A stretch of 64,000 nucleotides of DNA. Source: Paguma larvata. Taxonomy: Eukaryota; Chordata; Mammalia; Carnivora; Viverridae. The stretch is taken from NCBI GenBank assembly GCA_030068075.1, contig CM057829.1, forward strand, positions 81,645,132 through 81,709,131. The letters are read 5' to 3'. Of the stretch, positions 1 to 11,053 are shown in pieces. The notes under the pieces are model-generated. The model worked only from the letters and a program-made list of their open reading frames with translations. It searched no databases and was not told where the DNA came from. A program made the translations under genes and the position numbers. Within the stretch, counting starts at the first letter, position 1, and every line of letters begins with the position of its first letter.

Positions 1-148
1 GAGATCTTATAAAAGAAAATCGCCAACAAATATCCCTCATGAATACAGTCGCACAAATTCAATAACATTTCAGCAAATAAAAACCATCAATGTATAAAAA
101 AAGATAATACATCATGACCAAATGAGTTTATACCAGAAATGAAAGTTT
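1..148 (+). mobile_element. L1 ORF2 fragment (reverse transcriptase region)
   Basis: The sequence matches the general L1 pattern around the reverse transcriptase: a 'cctcatgaa..' stretch, then 'aataatacatcatgaccaa', then 'gtttataccagaaatg'. It is cut by the window edge and stops abruptly near 148. No open frame survives. It is an old, inactive copy, and its continuation would lie to the left of the window. Confidence 0.6.
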
Positions 149-149
149 T

Positions 150-1180
150 GGTAACAGCCAAAAATCAAACGATGGGACTTGCGATTTCTTGCTGTACGCA
201 CAGGCGCTTGAAAATCACCAGCTCATCCTAATAGAAAGGAAAAAGCTCAACAGACTGAAAAACCAACAACTCATCTAGGATCCCTCAGACCAGCGCGAGA
301 CCAGGCAAACCAGGATTGGAGAGACGGAAGGGCAAAGACAGCTAATGGTAGCAGAGACTCACCAGTGGAAACAGCCTGGGTAGGGAAACTTGAACTGTAG
401 TTAACAAATTCCCGGAGGCCCAGTGTGGACAACTCCGAGGGTCACAATCTCTATGGGGACACGGGCATAGGAGCGTGCCCACAATTTTGTGCCACGTACC
501 TCTAGGAGCTCTCATTCAGCAGCAGAGGAAAATTCCCTCAGACTTCCAGCAGCCGGTGGGGAAAAGGAACTTTGTGAAATACTCAAGAGCCCTTTGTTCT
601 TCTTAAAAAGGCCTGCCCTCAGGAGGAACTACGAGACTAAGGGTCAAAAGGCCGCATCTGTTGAGGTATTATCAGAGCCTAACTGACAGCATGGAGGCTG
701 ATTTTTTTTCCCATCAGCACACTCGAGTAAGCATATTAAGTACAGGTTGAGCTGAGTTCCGCAGGATAAAAAAAAAACTTCGCAGGTGTTCTAACTTGGC
801 TGCTACTCACTGGAAAACTAGCCAGGTGAGGAGCATTGTGACAGGATATGATCCAGCTGCGAATGAATAGTTTGGGATGTAGGTGAGAGACAGCCTGAGG
901 GGCAATATCCTCAGCAGAAGAAATGTTAAGAGAAATCACTCTGTGGGACAAAGTGAGAAAAATGGTCAATTTATAGGGTATTTGGTGCGGGATGAGATTG
1001 AGTTGATGAGAATGACACTCAGTTACCACAGCCAGTGCTAAGCACTGCGTATTAATCAACTTACTTTCCCAGGATGTGGAATAAAGATGCAGTTTTTTTG
1101 AGTTGTTTGTTTGTGTTTGTTTTTAAGTAGACATTGATTCCCTCATATCAGCACAGAGTACAAGAGTCTGTCCTTAGTGG
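150..1180. other. Unassigned block, partly GC-richer
   Basis: Positions 150-720 are richer in GC and CpG than the rest of the window and do not continue the L1 pattern before them. A 65-codon frame at 489-686 has no recognisable motif. This could be an L1 5' untranslated region in rearranged order or another repeat; I cannot assign it. 720-1,180 is ordinary AT-rich sequence with T-runs and no gene signal. Confidence 0.3.
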
Positions 1181-1220
1181 AATAAGGTATAAACTGGTAT
1201 AATAAGGTATTAAATTATGA

Positions 1221-1851
1221 TACAATAGAGAAAAATAGGATTTAGTAATCAGAGAGAGAAAAAGTAGTATAATAGGAAAAGATAGGATAAAATAGGGAGG
1301 GAAAGGTTAGGACATGAGGTCTCTGGGTGGGGAAAAAGACACATTTTGGACCAGTGCTGGGAATGTCTGACCACAGCAAACCCCCTCGGCATAAGGTTCC
1401 TCTTTAGAATGTAACAGACCTTCACCTACCCCCTCCTCAGGTTTCCCTCAGGAATTTGACGAAAGACCTGACTAAAAATAAGTAGACCGTAAGACCTTAT
1501 GCCCCACAAGGAATGGTATGGCCACAGACCACCCCTCATTCAATGGAAATGAGTCAATCAGGAATGAATAACACAGCACCTAGCATTATCCAGCCAATAA
1601 GGGTGAAGCCTAAAAAGGAACAAAAGGGAAGGGAGGGCTGACCAGAACCTTCTAAAGCAAGGACCCTTGCCTATAGTCCTCGGCCTTCACTTTCAAATGT
1701 CCCCGCTCTGGAAGGAGAGCTTTCATACTATCCTTTCTTTCTAATTTTATACTCTAATAAACTTTTGCCTATGCTTATTTTGTGTCCACCTCTTCATTCC
1801 CTCAAAGCCGCGAGACATCGAACCCTGGGTACTGTGGTAAAAAATCCTGTA
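1221..1851 (+). repeat. 5' LTR of the class I ERV
   Basis: It aligns with the 3' LTR across almost its whole length: shared 'gataggat' leading edge, 'tgtctgacca.agcaaacc', 'agaatgtaacagac', 'cagcacctag' and 'gacccttgcctatagtc' blocks. The polyadenylation signal AATAAA is at 1,756-1,761, followed by a GT/TC-rich stretch and 'gtccacctcttcattc'. The last shared bases are near CCTGTA at 1,851. The left edge is ambiguous (1,198, 1,221 or 1,268) because the first bases of the LTR are repeated there. Confidence 0.82.
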
Positions 1852-1860
1852 ACGTTTCGT

Positions 1861-1878
1861 TGGAGGCTTATCCTGGGA
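1861..1878 (+). promoter_or_regulatory. Degenerate retroviral primer-binding site, tRNA-Pro-like
   Basis: TGGAGGCTTATCCTGGGA lies 9 bases beyond the end of LTR homology. It resembles the site complementary to the 3' end of tRNA-Pro used by many gammaretroviruses, with a CG-to-TA style change, one substitution and one extra base. It sets the 5' boundary of the internal region. A different tRNA cannot be excluded at this level of decay. Confidence 0.55.
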
Positions 1879-1879
1879 T

Positions 1880-4521
1880 ATCAATGTCTTCTAACCATAA
1901 GTAAAGAGCAGCCAGCAGCCCTTCTTTTCTTTCAATCCTAAATAAAATTCTCAAACCCAACAATGGGTACCCATCAGCCAGGTCAGAGTGAATAGTGAGG
2001 CTACAATTCTCAAGTCTCAGGTGACAGGCTCCTTAGGTCTCCTTCCAGCTGATCCCCCAACATGGCTGGGAATGTCAGTGTGGTGGAGTCCCAATTTCCC
2101 TTTGAGAAAAACCTCCAGATGCACAGGACTCAGGTGAGGCCAAACAGCAACTGATGGGTCCTGACAAAGGCTACTTTTGGGTAGATGCCTAAGGCTCTTG
2201 GCAGAACCTGATCCCTGACTGTCCATTTGGGTATCTGGTAGAATTCTCTTCTTTCTGTCTTGGCCAGTCTTTCTCTTTGGAAAATAGTGGAAAATCCCAG
2301 GACTGATCCCTTGGATATCCTCCTAGGAGTGATCCAGGTGACTCCCAAGGTTTCCCAACTACAGTGGAAGGTGGCCCTCTATTTGCTTCCATTTCTGACA
2401 CTCTGGGATGACTCAGCTCCCGGGTCCCCATTTTTTGGACCTTTCATTTTCAGACCTCTCTTGGGGAGTGGAGAGCAGGACTTACTTCAATGCTTTCTGG
2501 GATCACCACCATCCTCCTGTCCCTGATGTCCATGGGGGAATGGGAGAGAAGACATTTGGGAGGCTCCCACAAGATGCGGATGATAATTAGAGTCAAGGGC
2601 CTCTGGTTAGTCTACCCCAGGATGGGGACTTGAAGGAATATTCCCAAGAAGCTGCTGAAACTCCTTTTGTTTCAAGGAACTTCCTTGTTTTCTCCAGTCT
2701 GACATGGACTGACCATTTCCACTTGATGGAAAAAAAAAATCTGCATTGTTCATCTGTCTGAGCTGATAGGCTTTAGGACAAAGAGACCTCTTTGTCTGCC
2801 CTCTGAGCTTTTATCTGCCTCCAGGCTTCTTAGCCAAACTTCACCTCTTCGGCCTTCCCCTCCCTCCTCTTGTTTCTGTACCACCTTGGGTATAGCATAC
2901 GTAACTGGTTTCTCTACCATCCTCAGTGCCTCAGGCACCACTGTCTCCTCCTCCCACCCTCATGTCCAGGAGCGAAGAGCACCCCTTTTGGACTGCCCAT
3001 CTCAGATTTCCCCGCTGGTGCCCCAGGTAAAAATTGACAATGGGGAACAAATTGATTGAATTTTAAATGGACACAGATGGAACATAATGGTATTTAAATG
3101 AATTTAAGTATTTTGGTTTAATTAAGATAGACATATCTCTAGAGTCATCAGCATGAGATATATAAAATTTCTTCTCCCTAGGTTTACTGAAGGTCAAATA
3201 AACTCTTGTTATCTCTGTTGCAATTTGTCAGCAAAAAGGTGACTGAAAATGATGGTTAATTTGTCTGTCTCAAAGTCTTCATGGGTAATTAATTGTTAAG
3301 ATAGCTTTCAGGGTCTTTGATGATCTGAAACTTTAAACTTTTGATGGGATGATAAACTAGATTAAATTTGTTGGACATTTAGGCCTTTTCCAAATCCAAC
3401 GGAATGCTAAAGCATTGCTTACTAAACACAGGTTTGTGCTTTTGGCTTACTGCAGAGAAACTAAGGATATTTGGATCTGTTGGGAAAAATTGCTTTGTGC
3501 TTGATTAATTCATAAATTTGCCATCTAAAAATTCTGGTGTAACAGTTTACAATTGGTTACTACAGTTTTCACTGAAGACTAAGGTTTCTAAGAGTTAAAT
3601 TTATGCCAAATGTACTTAAAACTGATGGAAATAAGGAAAGGAACTCTGTAGAAAAGTAGATGTGTAAGAAAGATATAAGGAATGGAAATGCATTTTTGTT
3701 AAAGGTAAAAGAAAGTAATTTTGTCCTAAATGAGACTGGTTATATGGAGAGAAATGGCTTGGGACAAAACCTGAATGCAAAGGAAAGTTGTAGAAGGTTC
3801 ATGAAGGGAAATCTTTGGAAAGGAATTTTATGTGTGGTCAGGAGGACTAAGGTTAAAATGAATGGTGTAAGATTAAAATTCCCTCCTTTGATCCAAAGGC
3901 TGGTAAAAAAAAAAAAAATGGAAATGTCCTTGCTGCCAGCCTCCAAATTCTCTACATTTGTGTTGTTTCTGTTTAGCAGAGGAATGGATGTCTGTGCCAT
4001 CTGAGGGATGGATGATATATGAAGGGCTTTTACTGGGATACATGGGAGCCATTTTGCTAAACTTAGCTCAGCGTATGCTGAAGATAGATATCACATGGCT
4101 GGAACATATTTATGTGGGAATTGCTGAAAAAGGCAGGGCTATAGACTTTGACTTTGGCCCTTTTAACCCCCACATCAATGGATGATGATCAATATGTAAA
4201 TTATGTTGGACCAAAATAAAATTAGTACATCCTTCAACAACCAGGGTAATGTTGCTTGGTCACAATCCATACCCCCAAGGTCCTGCAGGCAGGAAACGGA
4301 GGGGTAGGGGAAATCGGGGAAGATGGGTCAGCTCTGGGAGGTAGAGTCAAGCCTGAGTAAGAGCGATTACTCCCAACACTTCTCAAGACTTACAGAGTTT
4401 TTGGCTGCCAGTCGCATAGTCAGCCAAAACACAGACCAACAATCGGGATCAGGAGGTAAGTTTTCTCCTAATCAGCTATAAGATTGAGATAAGGAATGCC
4501 TTTTCCCCCTTTTTCCTATAG
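1880..4521 (+). other. ERV pre-gag leader, long and non-coding
   Basis: About 2.6 kb separates the primer-binding site from the gag start at 4,522. The first part (to about 3,030) has moderate GC content and short overlapping open frames of 60-90 codons on both strands, none recognisable. From about 3,040 to 4,250 it becomes strongly AT-rich, with 'aagaaagtaattttgtcctaa' (3,709-3,729) in the style of leaders of MER4/MER41-type class I elements. A short frame opening with Met-Gly-Gln begins at 4,323, but it closes before gag. I see no promoter or splice site I can defend. Confidence 0.5.
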
Positions 4522-5970
4522 ATGGGCAATTCCCCAACCAAGGCCAATACTCCTTTGGTGTGCATTCTGAAAAACTGGGATGATTTTGACCCACAAACCC
4601 TAAAGAAAAAAGCAACTCATTTTCTTTTGCACCAAGGTTTGGTCCCTATACAAATTGGAGGAGGAAACCTGGCTGCCTGAGCAATGTATCCATTATAATG
4701 CTATCCTACAAATGGACTTGTTTTGTAAACGTGAGGGGACTTGGGGAGAAGTCCCCTATGTTCCATGTTTTTGGGCTTTAAGAGAAAACTGGGACATATG
4801 TGTACAATATAAGTCGACCCTGGTTTATTGGCAGCCCCTTTCAAGGTCCAGCAATCAGGAGGGGAAACAGTTAAGGGCCCCTTGCTTATATCCAAAGCAG
4901 ACTTACAGAAGGAAGAAGGGAATTCTTTCACCTCAAACTCCTCCTCCTCAGGTCCTCAATCTATATATCCAGACCTAGGAACATGCACCTATGCTCCCTG
5001 CTGCCCACGTTTTCCAGGCCCTCCCCTTAATGTAATAGGTGTGTTTCCTTTACAAAAATGTTAGAGTGAGGGAAGGAGCAATACAGGGAGGCACTGCCAT
5101 GATAAGAGTACAAGTATCTTTTCCATTGGAAGATTTAAGACAGAAAAAATAATATCTAGGTAAATTTTCTGATGATCTGAATAAGTATATAGAGGCTTTC
5201 CAGAATATCACATATTACATATGTTTTTGAGTTGGAAAGATATAATGTTTTTGTTGAAGCAGACTCTTAATGAGACAGAGAAGCATCGGGTTCTGGAAGC
5301 AACCAAGAGATACGGGGATGAGCAACTCATTACTATGGGACTCGAGGTCCTATATAGAACTTTCAGTTCCCTACTGGAGCTCAGGCAGCCCCATCCCAAT
5401 ATCCTAATTGGAACTATGACCATCCCATTGGGGAATGATGTCACTGCCACTTCCAAGCTTGTGTTTTGGAGAAATTAAGAAGGTCTAAGTTTACAGACAC
5501 AGGATGAAACCCTGTGGCCTTCCTGGAAAGGTTAAGGGAGGCTCTCCTTAAATATACAGCTATTTCCCTTGATCCCCCCAAAGCTGAGATGATTTTAAAG
5601 GACAAATTTGTCACTCAATTGGCCCCAAATAAAATTAGCTATTGGCCTGGAAGAGACCCTGGAGGAGCTCTTACGAGCTGTCAATCGGGTATATTAAATC
5701 AAGATCAAGAGGAGAGTAAGGAACAGGGAAGGAGGCTCTAGAAAACAATCTGAGGCCTTAGTTGGGGCCTTATGTACTTTTTCAGATCAGACTTCCCAAG
5801 ATCCTCGCACCAAAGGCCATTTATGTGGCCATTCAGGGCCCTGGAAATAAGAAGTTCTCAGAGGGGACAACCGAAGTCAAAACCCAGAAAGCCATGCCCC
5901 TCATGTGGAGACAATCACTGAAAAGTCTGAATGCCCTCAGGGACCTCAATCTGAAAAGTCTCAGATAACC
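4522..5970 (+). pseudogene. gag: Broken retroviral gag (matrix, capsid, nucleocapsid remnants)
   Basis: Gag is the structural polyprotein of the virion. The start at 4,522 gives Met-Gly, the usual myristoylation context, followed by a Leu-Lys-Asn-Trp-Asp matrix motif. That frame stops at 4,680. Matrix-like sequence continues in another frame at about 4,655-4,978, with Asn-Ala-Ile-Leu-Gln-Met-Asp-Leu-Phe-Cys and Glu-Val-Pro-Tyr-Val motifs. A Pro-rich stretch follows in a third frame (to about 5,064). Capsid C-terminal homology is at 5,221-5,478 (Leu-x-Trp-Lys-Asp-Ile, then Glu-Thr-Glu-Lys-His). A zinc-knuckle remnant (Cys-x2-Cys-x3-His-x4-Cys spacing across a frameshift) lies at about 5,897-5,940. 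Multiple frameshifts and stops make this a pseudogene. Confidence 0.8.
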
Positions 5971-5971
5971 A

Positions 5972-6330
5972 ATGTCTCTAAAAAGGCCTGGGGCTCTTTT
6001 TGGTAGCTCCTCTAAAGCAACTATCTATTGGACACCCAGAGCCTCACCTTGGGTAACTTTGGATATAGAAGGAAAACCCGTTGATTTCCTTCTTGATACT
6101 GGAGCCACCTTTCCTGTCCATTCCACTCCTGGCCAACTATCCAAAAACAGTATAATAATTAAAGGGATCTCCAGAAAACAAATTTTTCTCAGCCACCAGA
6201 GTACATATGGGAAGACTTGATTCTTTCACCTTTTTTTTTTTTTTTTTTTTCCGATAATGCCAGACTCCCACACTCCCTTGCTAGGAAGAGACGTTATGAC
6301 TAAATTAGGGACTATAGTGCTACTAGCTCC
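5972..6330 (+). pseudogene. pro: Broken retroviral protease (aspartic protease)
   Basis: The open frame 5,972-6,220 contains the retropepsin signature Leu-Leu-Asp-Thr-Gly-Ala with the catalytic Asp, preceded by a beta-strand-like Val-Thr-Leu-Asp-Ile stretch and followed by an Ile-Ile-Ile-Lys-Gly-Ile flap-like stretch. The frame stops at 6,218-6,220. A run of 20 T follows at 6,231-6,250, and then a Leu-Leu-Gly-Arg-Asp segment typical of the protease C-terminus resumes at about 6,265-6,330. It is downstream of gag, as expected. The stop and the T-run make it non-functional. Confidence 0.8.
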
Positions 6331-6926
6331 AGGACAGATAAACAAATTGCCGAAACTTATAGTAATCTAGATGTCAAAGATCAATCTTTCCTTGAGGTAA
6401 AATTAAACACCCTCATGGAGTTGTTCCTATGAAAGCTGCATGGCCAAAGGAGAAATTGAGGATGGAGGACCATAAACTAGTTCACGTCCTTAATTATTCT
6501 AATCAACAATAGCACAAGATCCAAATAAGTATGGAAGAGGGAGTAAAAACTATAGGTAACAAAAATATATATATAACCAGACATGTCATGGATTTTTTGA
6601 GGGCTACAACATGTCTTTCCTTTCTATTGTGTGACCTCCTCCCTAGGAGGCATTGCATTTGGAATATTAATGCTTATTGGTCTAATATTCTTTTTGTATG
6701 TCCTTTGTAGAAGCATTACATGTGCCAGAAAAATAAGACTATCAAGAAAATTTTGCTATCCCAGAGGTTCTAAACATGCTCCCATTATATTGGACCTCTG
6801 CATTGACCTCTAAACCTGTCCTGACTGCCATTCTCCTGTCACCACCCCCCCCACCTTCAACAGGAAGCAATTAAGATCTGTCAGTCCTAGTCCCAATTCC
6901 TAACAGCAGTTAGGAGTCACGTGTTC
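6331..6926 (+). other. Collapsed pol/env space with a possible env transmembrane remnant
   Basis: Only about 600 bases lie between the protease remnant and the polypurine tract, where an intact element would carry reverse transcriptase, RNase H, integrase and env. I find no polymerase active-site motif or integrase zinc finger. A 60-codon frame at 6,631-6,813 has one strongly hydrophobic segment (about residues 5-26, rich in Ile, Leu and Phe) followed by Arg/Lys residues. This could be the membrane anchor and tail of env, but it is too short to be sure. Confidence 0.45.
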
Positions 6927-6937
6927 AGAGGGGGAAA
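6927..6937 (+). promoter_or_regulatory. Polypurine tract of the ERV
   Basis: AGAGGGGGAAA sits directly against the left edge of the 3' LTR. This is where retroviruses prime plus-strand DNA, and it helps fix the LTR start at 6,938. Confidence 0.75.
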
Positions 6938-7526
6938 TATAATAAGGAAAGATAGGATTCAGTAAGCAGAGAGGGGAAAATTAGGACCTGAGGTCCCTGA
7001 GTAGGGAAAAACACATATTTTGGAACAATGTTGGGAGTGTCTGACCATAGCAAACCACCTCAGGCACAAGATTTCTCTTAAGAATGTAACAGACACCACC
7101 TACTCCCCATCAGGTTCCCCTCAGGAATTTGATAATCAAAATACCTAGCTAAACCATAAAACTCATGTTATATGTGGGACAGTATGACCAGTCTGACTCC
7201 TCCCACCATGGAAACGAGCCAACCAGGAATGGACAACCCAGCACCTAGAGTTATCCAGTCAATAAGGGTAGGACTTGGGAAGGAAGGGTGGAAGGGGGAA
7301 GGTTGGGGTGCAGTGACCAGAACCTTGTAAAACAAAGACCCTTGCCTATAGTCACAGGCAATCACTTTCAAATGTCCTCTCTCTATAAAGAAAGCTTTCA
7401 TACTATTCTTTCTTTCTGATCTTATACTCTAATAAACTTTTGCCTGCTGCTCATTTTCTGTCCACCTCTTCATTCTTCGAGGCGATGAAACAAGGAATTC
7501 TGAGTATTGTGGTAAATAATCCTGCA
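6938..7526 (+). repeat. 3' LTR of the class I ERV
   Basis: It begins TATAATAAGG after the polypurine tract and ends near CCTGCA at 7,526, where homology to the 5' LTR stops. AATAAA is at 7,431-7,436, with a downstream 'gtccacctcttcattc' as in the 5' copy. It begins TA rather than the usual TG. The polyadenylation signal looks intact, so it could in principle end transcripts; nothing here shows that it does. Confidence 0.82.
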
Positions 7527-7734
7527 ACTGTGGGATTCTTTTTCAAGTTAATTTGTGCAGGGGTTGTCTTTCAACTCCAACATAAAATGCTTAGGCAAGC
7601 ATTTAAAACAATATTCCATAAATTGGAGAAACAAAGCTATTTCAGGAAACCTGGTGATCACTGCAGTGGTGGTTTCAAATGACAGTCCCAATATTCTTTA
7701 ATACTTCTGTCATTTATGTCTATGTCCCTTCCTT

Positions 7735-7930
7735 GATCCCAAGCTCTGTCACTGGTCGGACAATAGTATATGGTGGAAATGATATAGTGCCGGTTTTGGT
7801 GTCCAGTCCTTATGAAACTGATGATTTCCACTTCTGTTTCTGGGATATTTGCTTTTGAAAACCAGTCCCCAAGCAGTGTAGAAGCCTAAGATGGATGCTC
7901 TGTGGAGAAACTCAGTAACTAGAACATCTG
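7735..7930 (+). repeat. Possible ancient interspersed repeat, family unassigned
   Basis: The 'gtcggacaatagtatatggtggaaatgat' style stretch resembles a diverged interspersed repeat seen widely in placental genomes ('accaatagaa.atggtggaagtgat'). I cannot name the family. No open frame of note. Confidence 0.3.
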
Positions 7931-10900
7931 ACTGCATCCTGAGACGCAGGATTTTACAAGCAGATCTTGCAGCCTAGATGAACTGTCCCAACTGACACCA
8001 TATTGAGTAGAGATAAGCTGACTCTACCAAGTTCTACCCAAACTGTACATAGATGATTGCTTTTGTGTAATACCTCGAACTTGAAGATTGGTAGTTGCAA
8101 AACTGATAACTGGAGCAGTTGCACGCTTCGTGGCTAGACAAGTTCTAGAGAGACATCAGATGCCTGGGGAAACTTTCATTTTATGCTGCAAGTTCTAACC
8201 AAAATAGACACAGTAGCATCCATCTTTCTCAAGTTACTGCAAAGTCTTTGTCGAAATCAGCAGCTTGCTATTACCCCTTTTTAGAAATCAGTTTGGTAGA
8301 AGGCTTTATCATAGAATTGAAAAACTGAACACAAGACATTCAAGTAACTTCTTCCAAATCATACGGTTAAATAGTGGAAACAAACCTGTTTCTTTGGTCA
8401 TGATTTTTTATATAGTTGCCTTTCCTCCCCAAAGTCTGTCTTTCTTAGAATCCCAGATGATCTCATGAAGAATCATTAGGTCATGTTTGAATCACCTGAA
8501 GTTGGATTACAAGTTCTATATTTATTACCATTATTTTTTCTAGAGGTTTCCAAAGTTTCATCAATTTCTCAAAGAAGTCTGGAACTCTCCAGGCTTTGTT
8601 AGTGTTAGTTCTGCTCAGTTATCATAGATAACTTCTGTTTTTATTAATTGGTTAAAAACAATGACTGTAAAATTATGGAAGAATGCACTAAAGTTTTGTC
8701 TGCATCTTGGTAAAACTATGGCACATGTTGCAGACTGATGCGCAAATTTATGAGACCCATTAAGTCCTCATCACCTCATTCATCAAGTTAGTAACAAAGA
8801 TACTACTATATTCCGGACACTCAAAAATGAATGAGGATGGTCCCAAGCTGAGTCTTCTGATTTGGCATTTTCTCTATCTTCTCATGCCTTCTGATCTAAA
8901 GGCTAGAGTTTGGTAAACATAATATGAACAATTGAATATCTGCTTCACTAATCGTTTTTTTGTTTTTTCCACCTTATCTTGACGTCTGAGCATTCAGTAA
9001 AAGCCCTGTTTGATCATTTGTCTTTAAAACTCAAGTAGTTCTCTAACCAAGTGTTTCCTAGCTTGCTTATCTCAGCAGGTGACAGCAGTTTTGACAAGCT
9101 CTCAGTTGCACTGACTCCCTGAGCTAAAATAATAATAACAATAATCATAATCATAAATGCCAACATCTTTCTTTCCATTTCAAATAAGAGTTCTTTGTAA
9201 TCCTCTTTCCTTCCAGATCAGGAAAACAAGAATGAAATCTTAAAAAGGACATTTCTCAATTGAGAATCTATTTACATTTATTCTCCTAGGTTTCATATTT
9301 TAGAACAAACAAAAGGAAGTAAATTTTTAGTTTCCAGATTTTGGAAGAGAACTAAAAACACCACTCTTTTTTCAGGTTAGTATGTTAATTAAATGTATTT
9401 TACTGTTTTCCCTCTACATTTTAGCAAAGGTTAGCACATAGCAATGGAATCATCTTCACTAAAGAGTATGTCAGAAATTGTTTTGTGAAAAAAAAGTAGG
9501 TTGGCATTCTCACAGGACACTTGGTATTTTATGTGCCTAAAATTTCATTTGCTTTATAACAGTAAGAATGTTGAAAGTTCACATTGGGTTCATTTAGTCC
9601 TTCATGTAAATAAATTCCAGCGGGGAATTAGAGCCACAAAATATAACTTATGGTCTCTAGAGAAATCGGAAGTTTCTTTACCCAAACACATGGCTTTCCC
9701 TTAGAGGCATTGGTCTTTCATGAATGTTTAACTGACTGAGCCACTCAGGCGCCCCAGGTCTTCCATGAATGGACTGGTGGATGCATACACTTGGGGCTGA
9801 CCAGATGGCACCATGTTTCTTTCGTTCTGTCAGGAGCTGCCAGGCATAGGACTTAAGGCTGACCATAAAATTCATTGTCTCAACCAATACCTTTAAGAGT
9901 GAAAGATAAGGTTTTTAATAATCATAGGATAATGGAAATAAAGAGATAAAACTGGGCTGTTGTTAACGAAACTGGGACTTGTGGTCATCCATCACAGGTA
10001 ATAGCATGAGACTAGAGCCTACATTTTGAGTTTTCTATCCTAAATTCTAGCTAAGCAAGGAGAGCCTTTTCCTCTCTAGATTTGGGGCTTTAAGCTAGTG
10101 AACTTGAAGATTTTGTCACTGACATGTGGAATTTAATCTGAGCAATTAACAGATAATTTAAAGAAAAGGGAACATAAAAAATAAAAAGAAAGAATTCTGA
10201 TGTTGCTTTTGTTTCTGATCTTTATTGTCCAGAGAACCTACCTGACCTCACTGATTGGTGATGCAAACTAATGAAGCCTCAAGTCAGGTTTGTTATTTGC
10301 AAAAATAAATATCCTAATACACATCTATAAATGTTAAGGGTATTCATTAATATAGGAACTTTTTCTAGGACAAGGAAAAACATAAAATTTTAGTTTGGGG
10401 GACATAAATCTTATTTGACCCTCTTTTCCTTGGCCCTTTTGAAATTCACTCTCTCTCTGACTTGCTTATTTGTGTAATATGAATCTGGTTTTTATAGAAA
10501 GGATCACTGTGCTAGAAAAAAAAGGCAGCTGTAGATTTATCTCTACTGCATTAAAAAATAATCCTCATAGCTTCATGTCAGCTAACTTAGTTCACCAGGA
10601 AACTTAATTAACTTTTATGGAAAACTCTTTTTAGAAATAACAATTAAATTTGCCTAGAGTAGTTTTCTGCATATTTATCAATAACAAGCCAACAAACATT
10701 TCCTGCTTATAAAAATTTCTGAATTCCCTGGGTTTCTCTCTGTTCCAAGCCTGTTTCTTCATCTTTCTCTTCAATCTTGTGTGGTCTGCATATCCTTCCA
10801 GTAAACTTTTACATTAGACAAAGGAAGTCAGTAAGTGTTCTACCAAAAAACAAAGGCAAAATAACAATAGCAAAAATTCACAGGAAATAGACCAGAATGT

Positions 10901-11053
10901 ACATTGCCACCCAAAAACACTCAGAGAAATGTAGGATATTGGGAGTTGGTAATCTAGTCAATTGCTTCATATTTCAAAATAGGAACCTGGATGTCCATAG
11001 AATGCAGTGGTGGAATGCCTAAATGATTACCCATTGATTGATTACTCATTGAT
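7931..11053. other. AT-rich intergenic sequence, no gene recognised
   Basis: Apart from the SINE-head insertion at 9,712-9,771, I see no repeat I can name and no coding frame above 70 codons. A short (AAT)-like stretch is at 9,126-9,158, and a repeated 'attgatt' stretch lies at about 11,031-11,056 next to the minus-strand LTR. Confidence 0.5.
9712..9771 (-). mobile_element. 30-bp SINE-head insertion flanked by 15-bp duplications
   Basis: Positions 9,727-9,756 read, on the minus strand, as the first 30 bases of the felid SINE (TGGGGCGCCTGAGTGGCTCA and 10 more). They are flanked by GGTCTTTCATGAATG (9,712-9,726) and GGTCTTCCATGAATG (9,757-9,771), which differ at one base. The SINE body, CT stretch and A-rich tail are all absent. 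Confidence 0.75.

Larger units (their letters stand above)
1198..7526 (+). mobile_element. Class I (gamma-like) endogenous retrovirus, defective provirus
   Basis: Two related LTRs (about 1,221-1,851 and 6,938-7,526) flank, in order, a proline-like primer-binding site, a leader of about 2.4 kb, gag and protease remnants, a short residue in the pol/env space, and a polypurine tract. The length of about 6.3 kb is short for a provirus of this class, and most of pol and env is missing. Every coding region carries stops and frameshifts. The two LTRs differ at about 12 of 80 bases over one aligned stretch, counted by eye, so the insertion is old. The gag style suggests the HERV-H/MER4-like side of class I, but that placement is inferred. 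I see no target-site duplication. Confidence 0.85.

Noticed and set aside
3660..4004. 114-codon frame in the ERV leader
   Set aside because: It lies in AT-rich leader sequence, has no retroviral motif, and contains a poly-Lys run from an A-tract.
1217..7531. Target-site duplication around the class I provirus
   Set aside because: The bases before the 5' LTR (TATGA) and after the 3' LTR (ACTGT) do not match under any boundary I tried.
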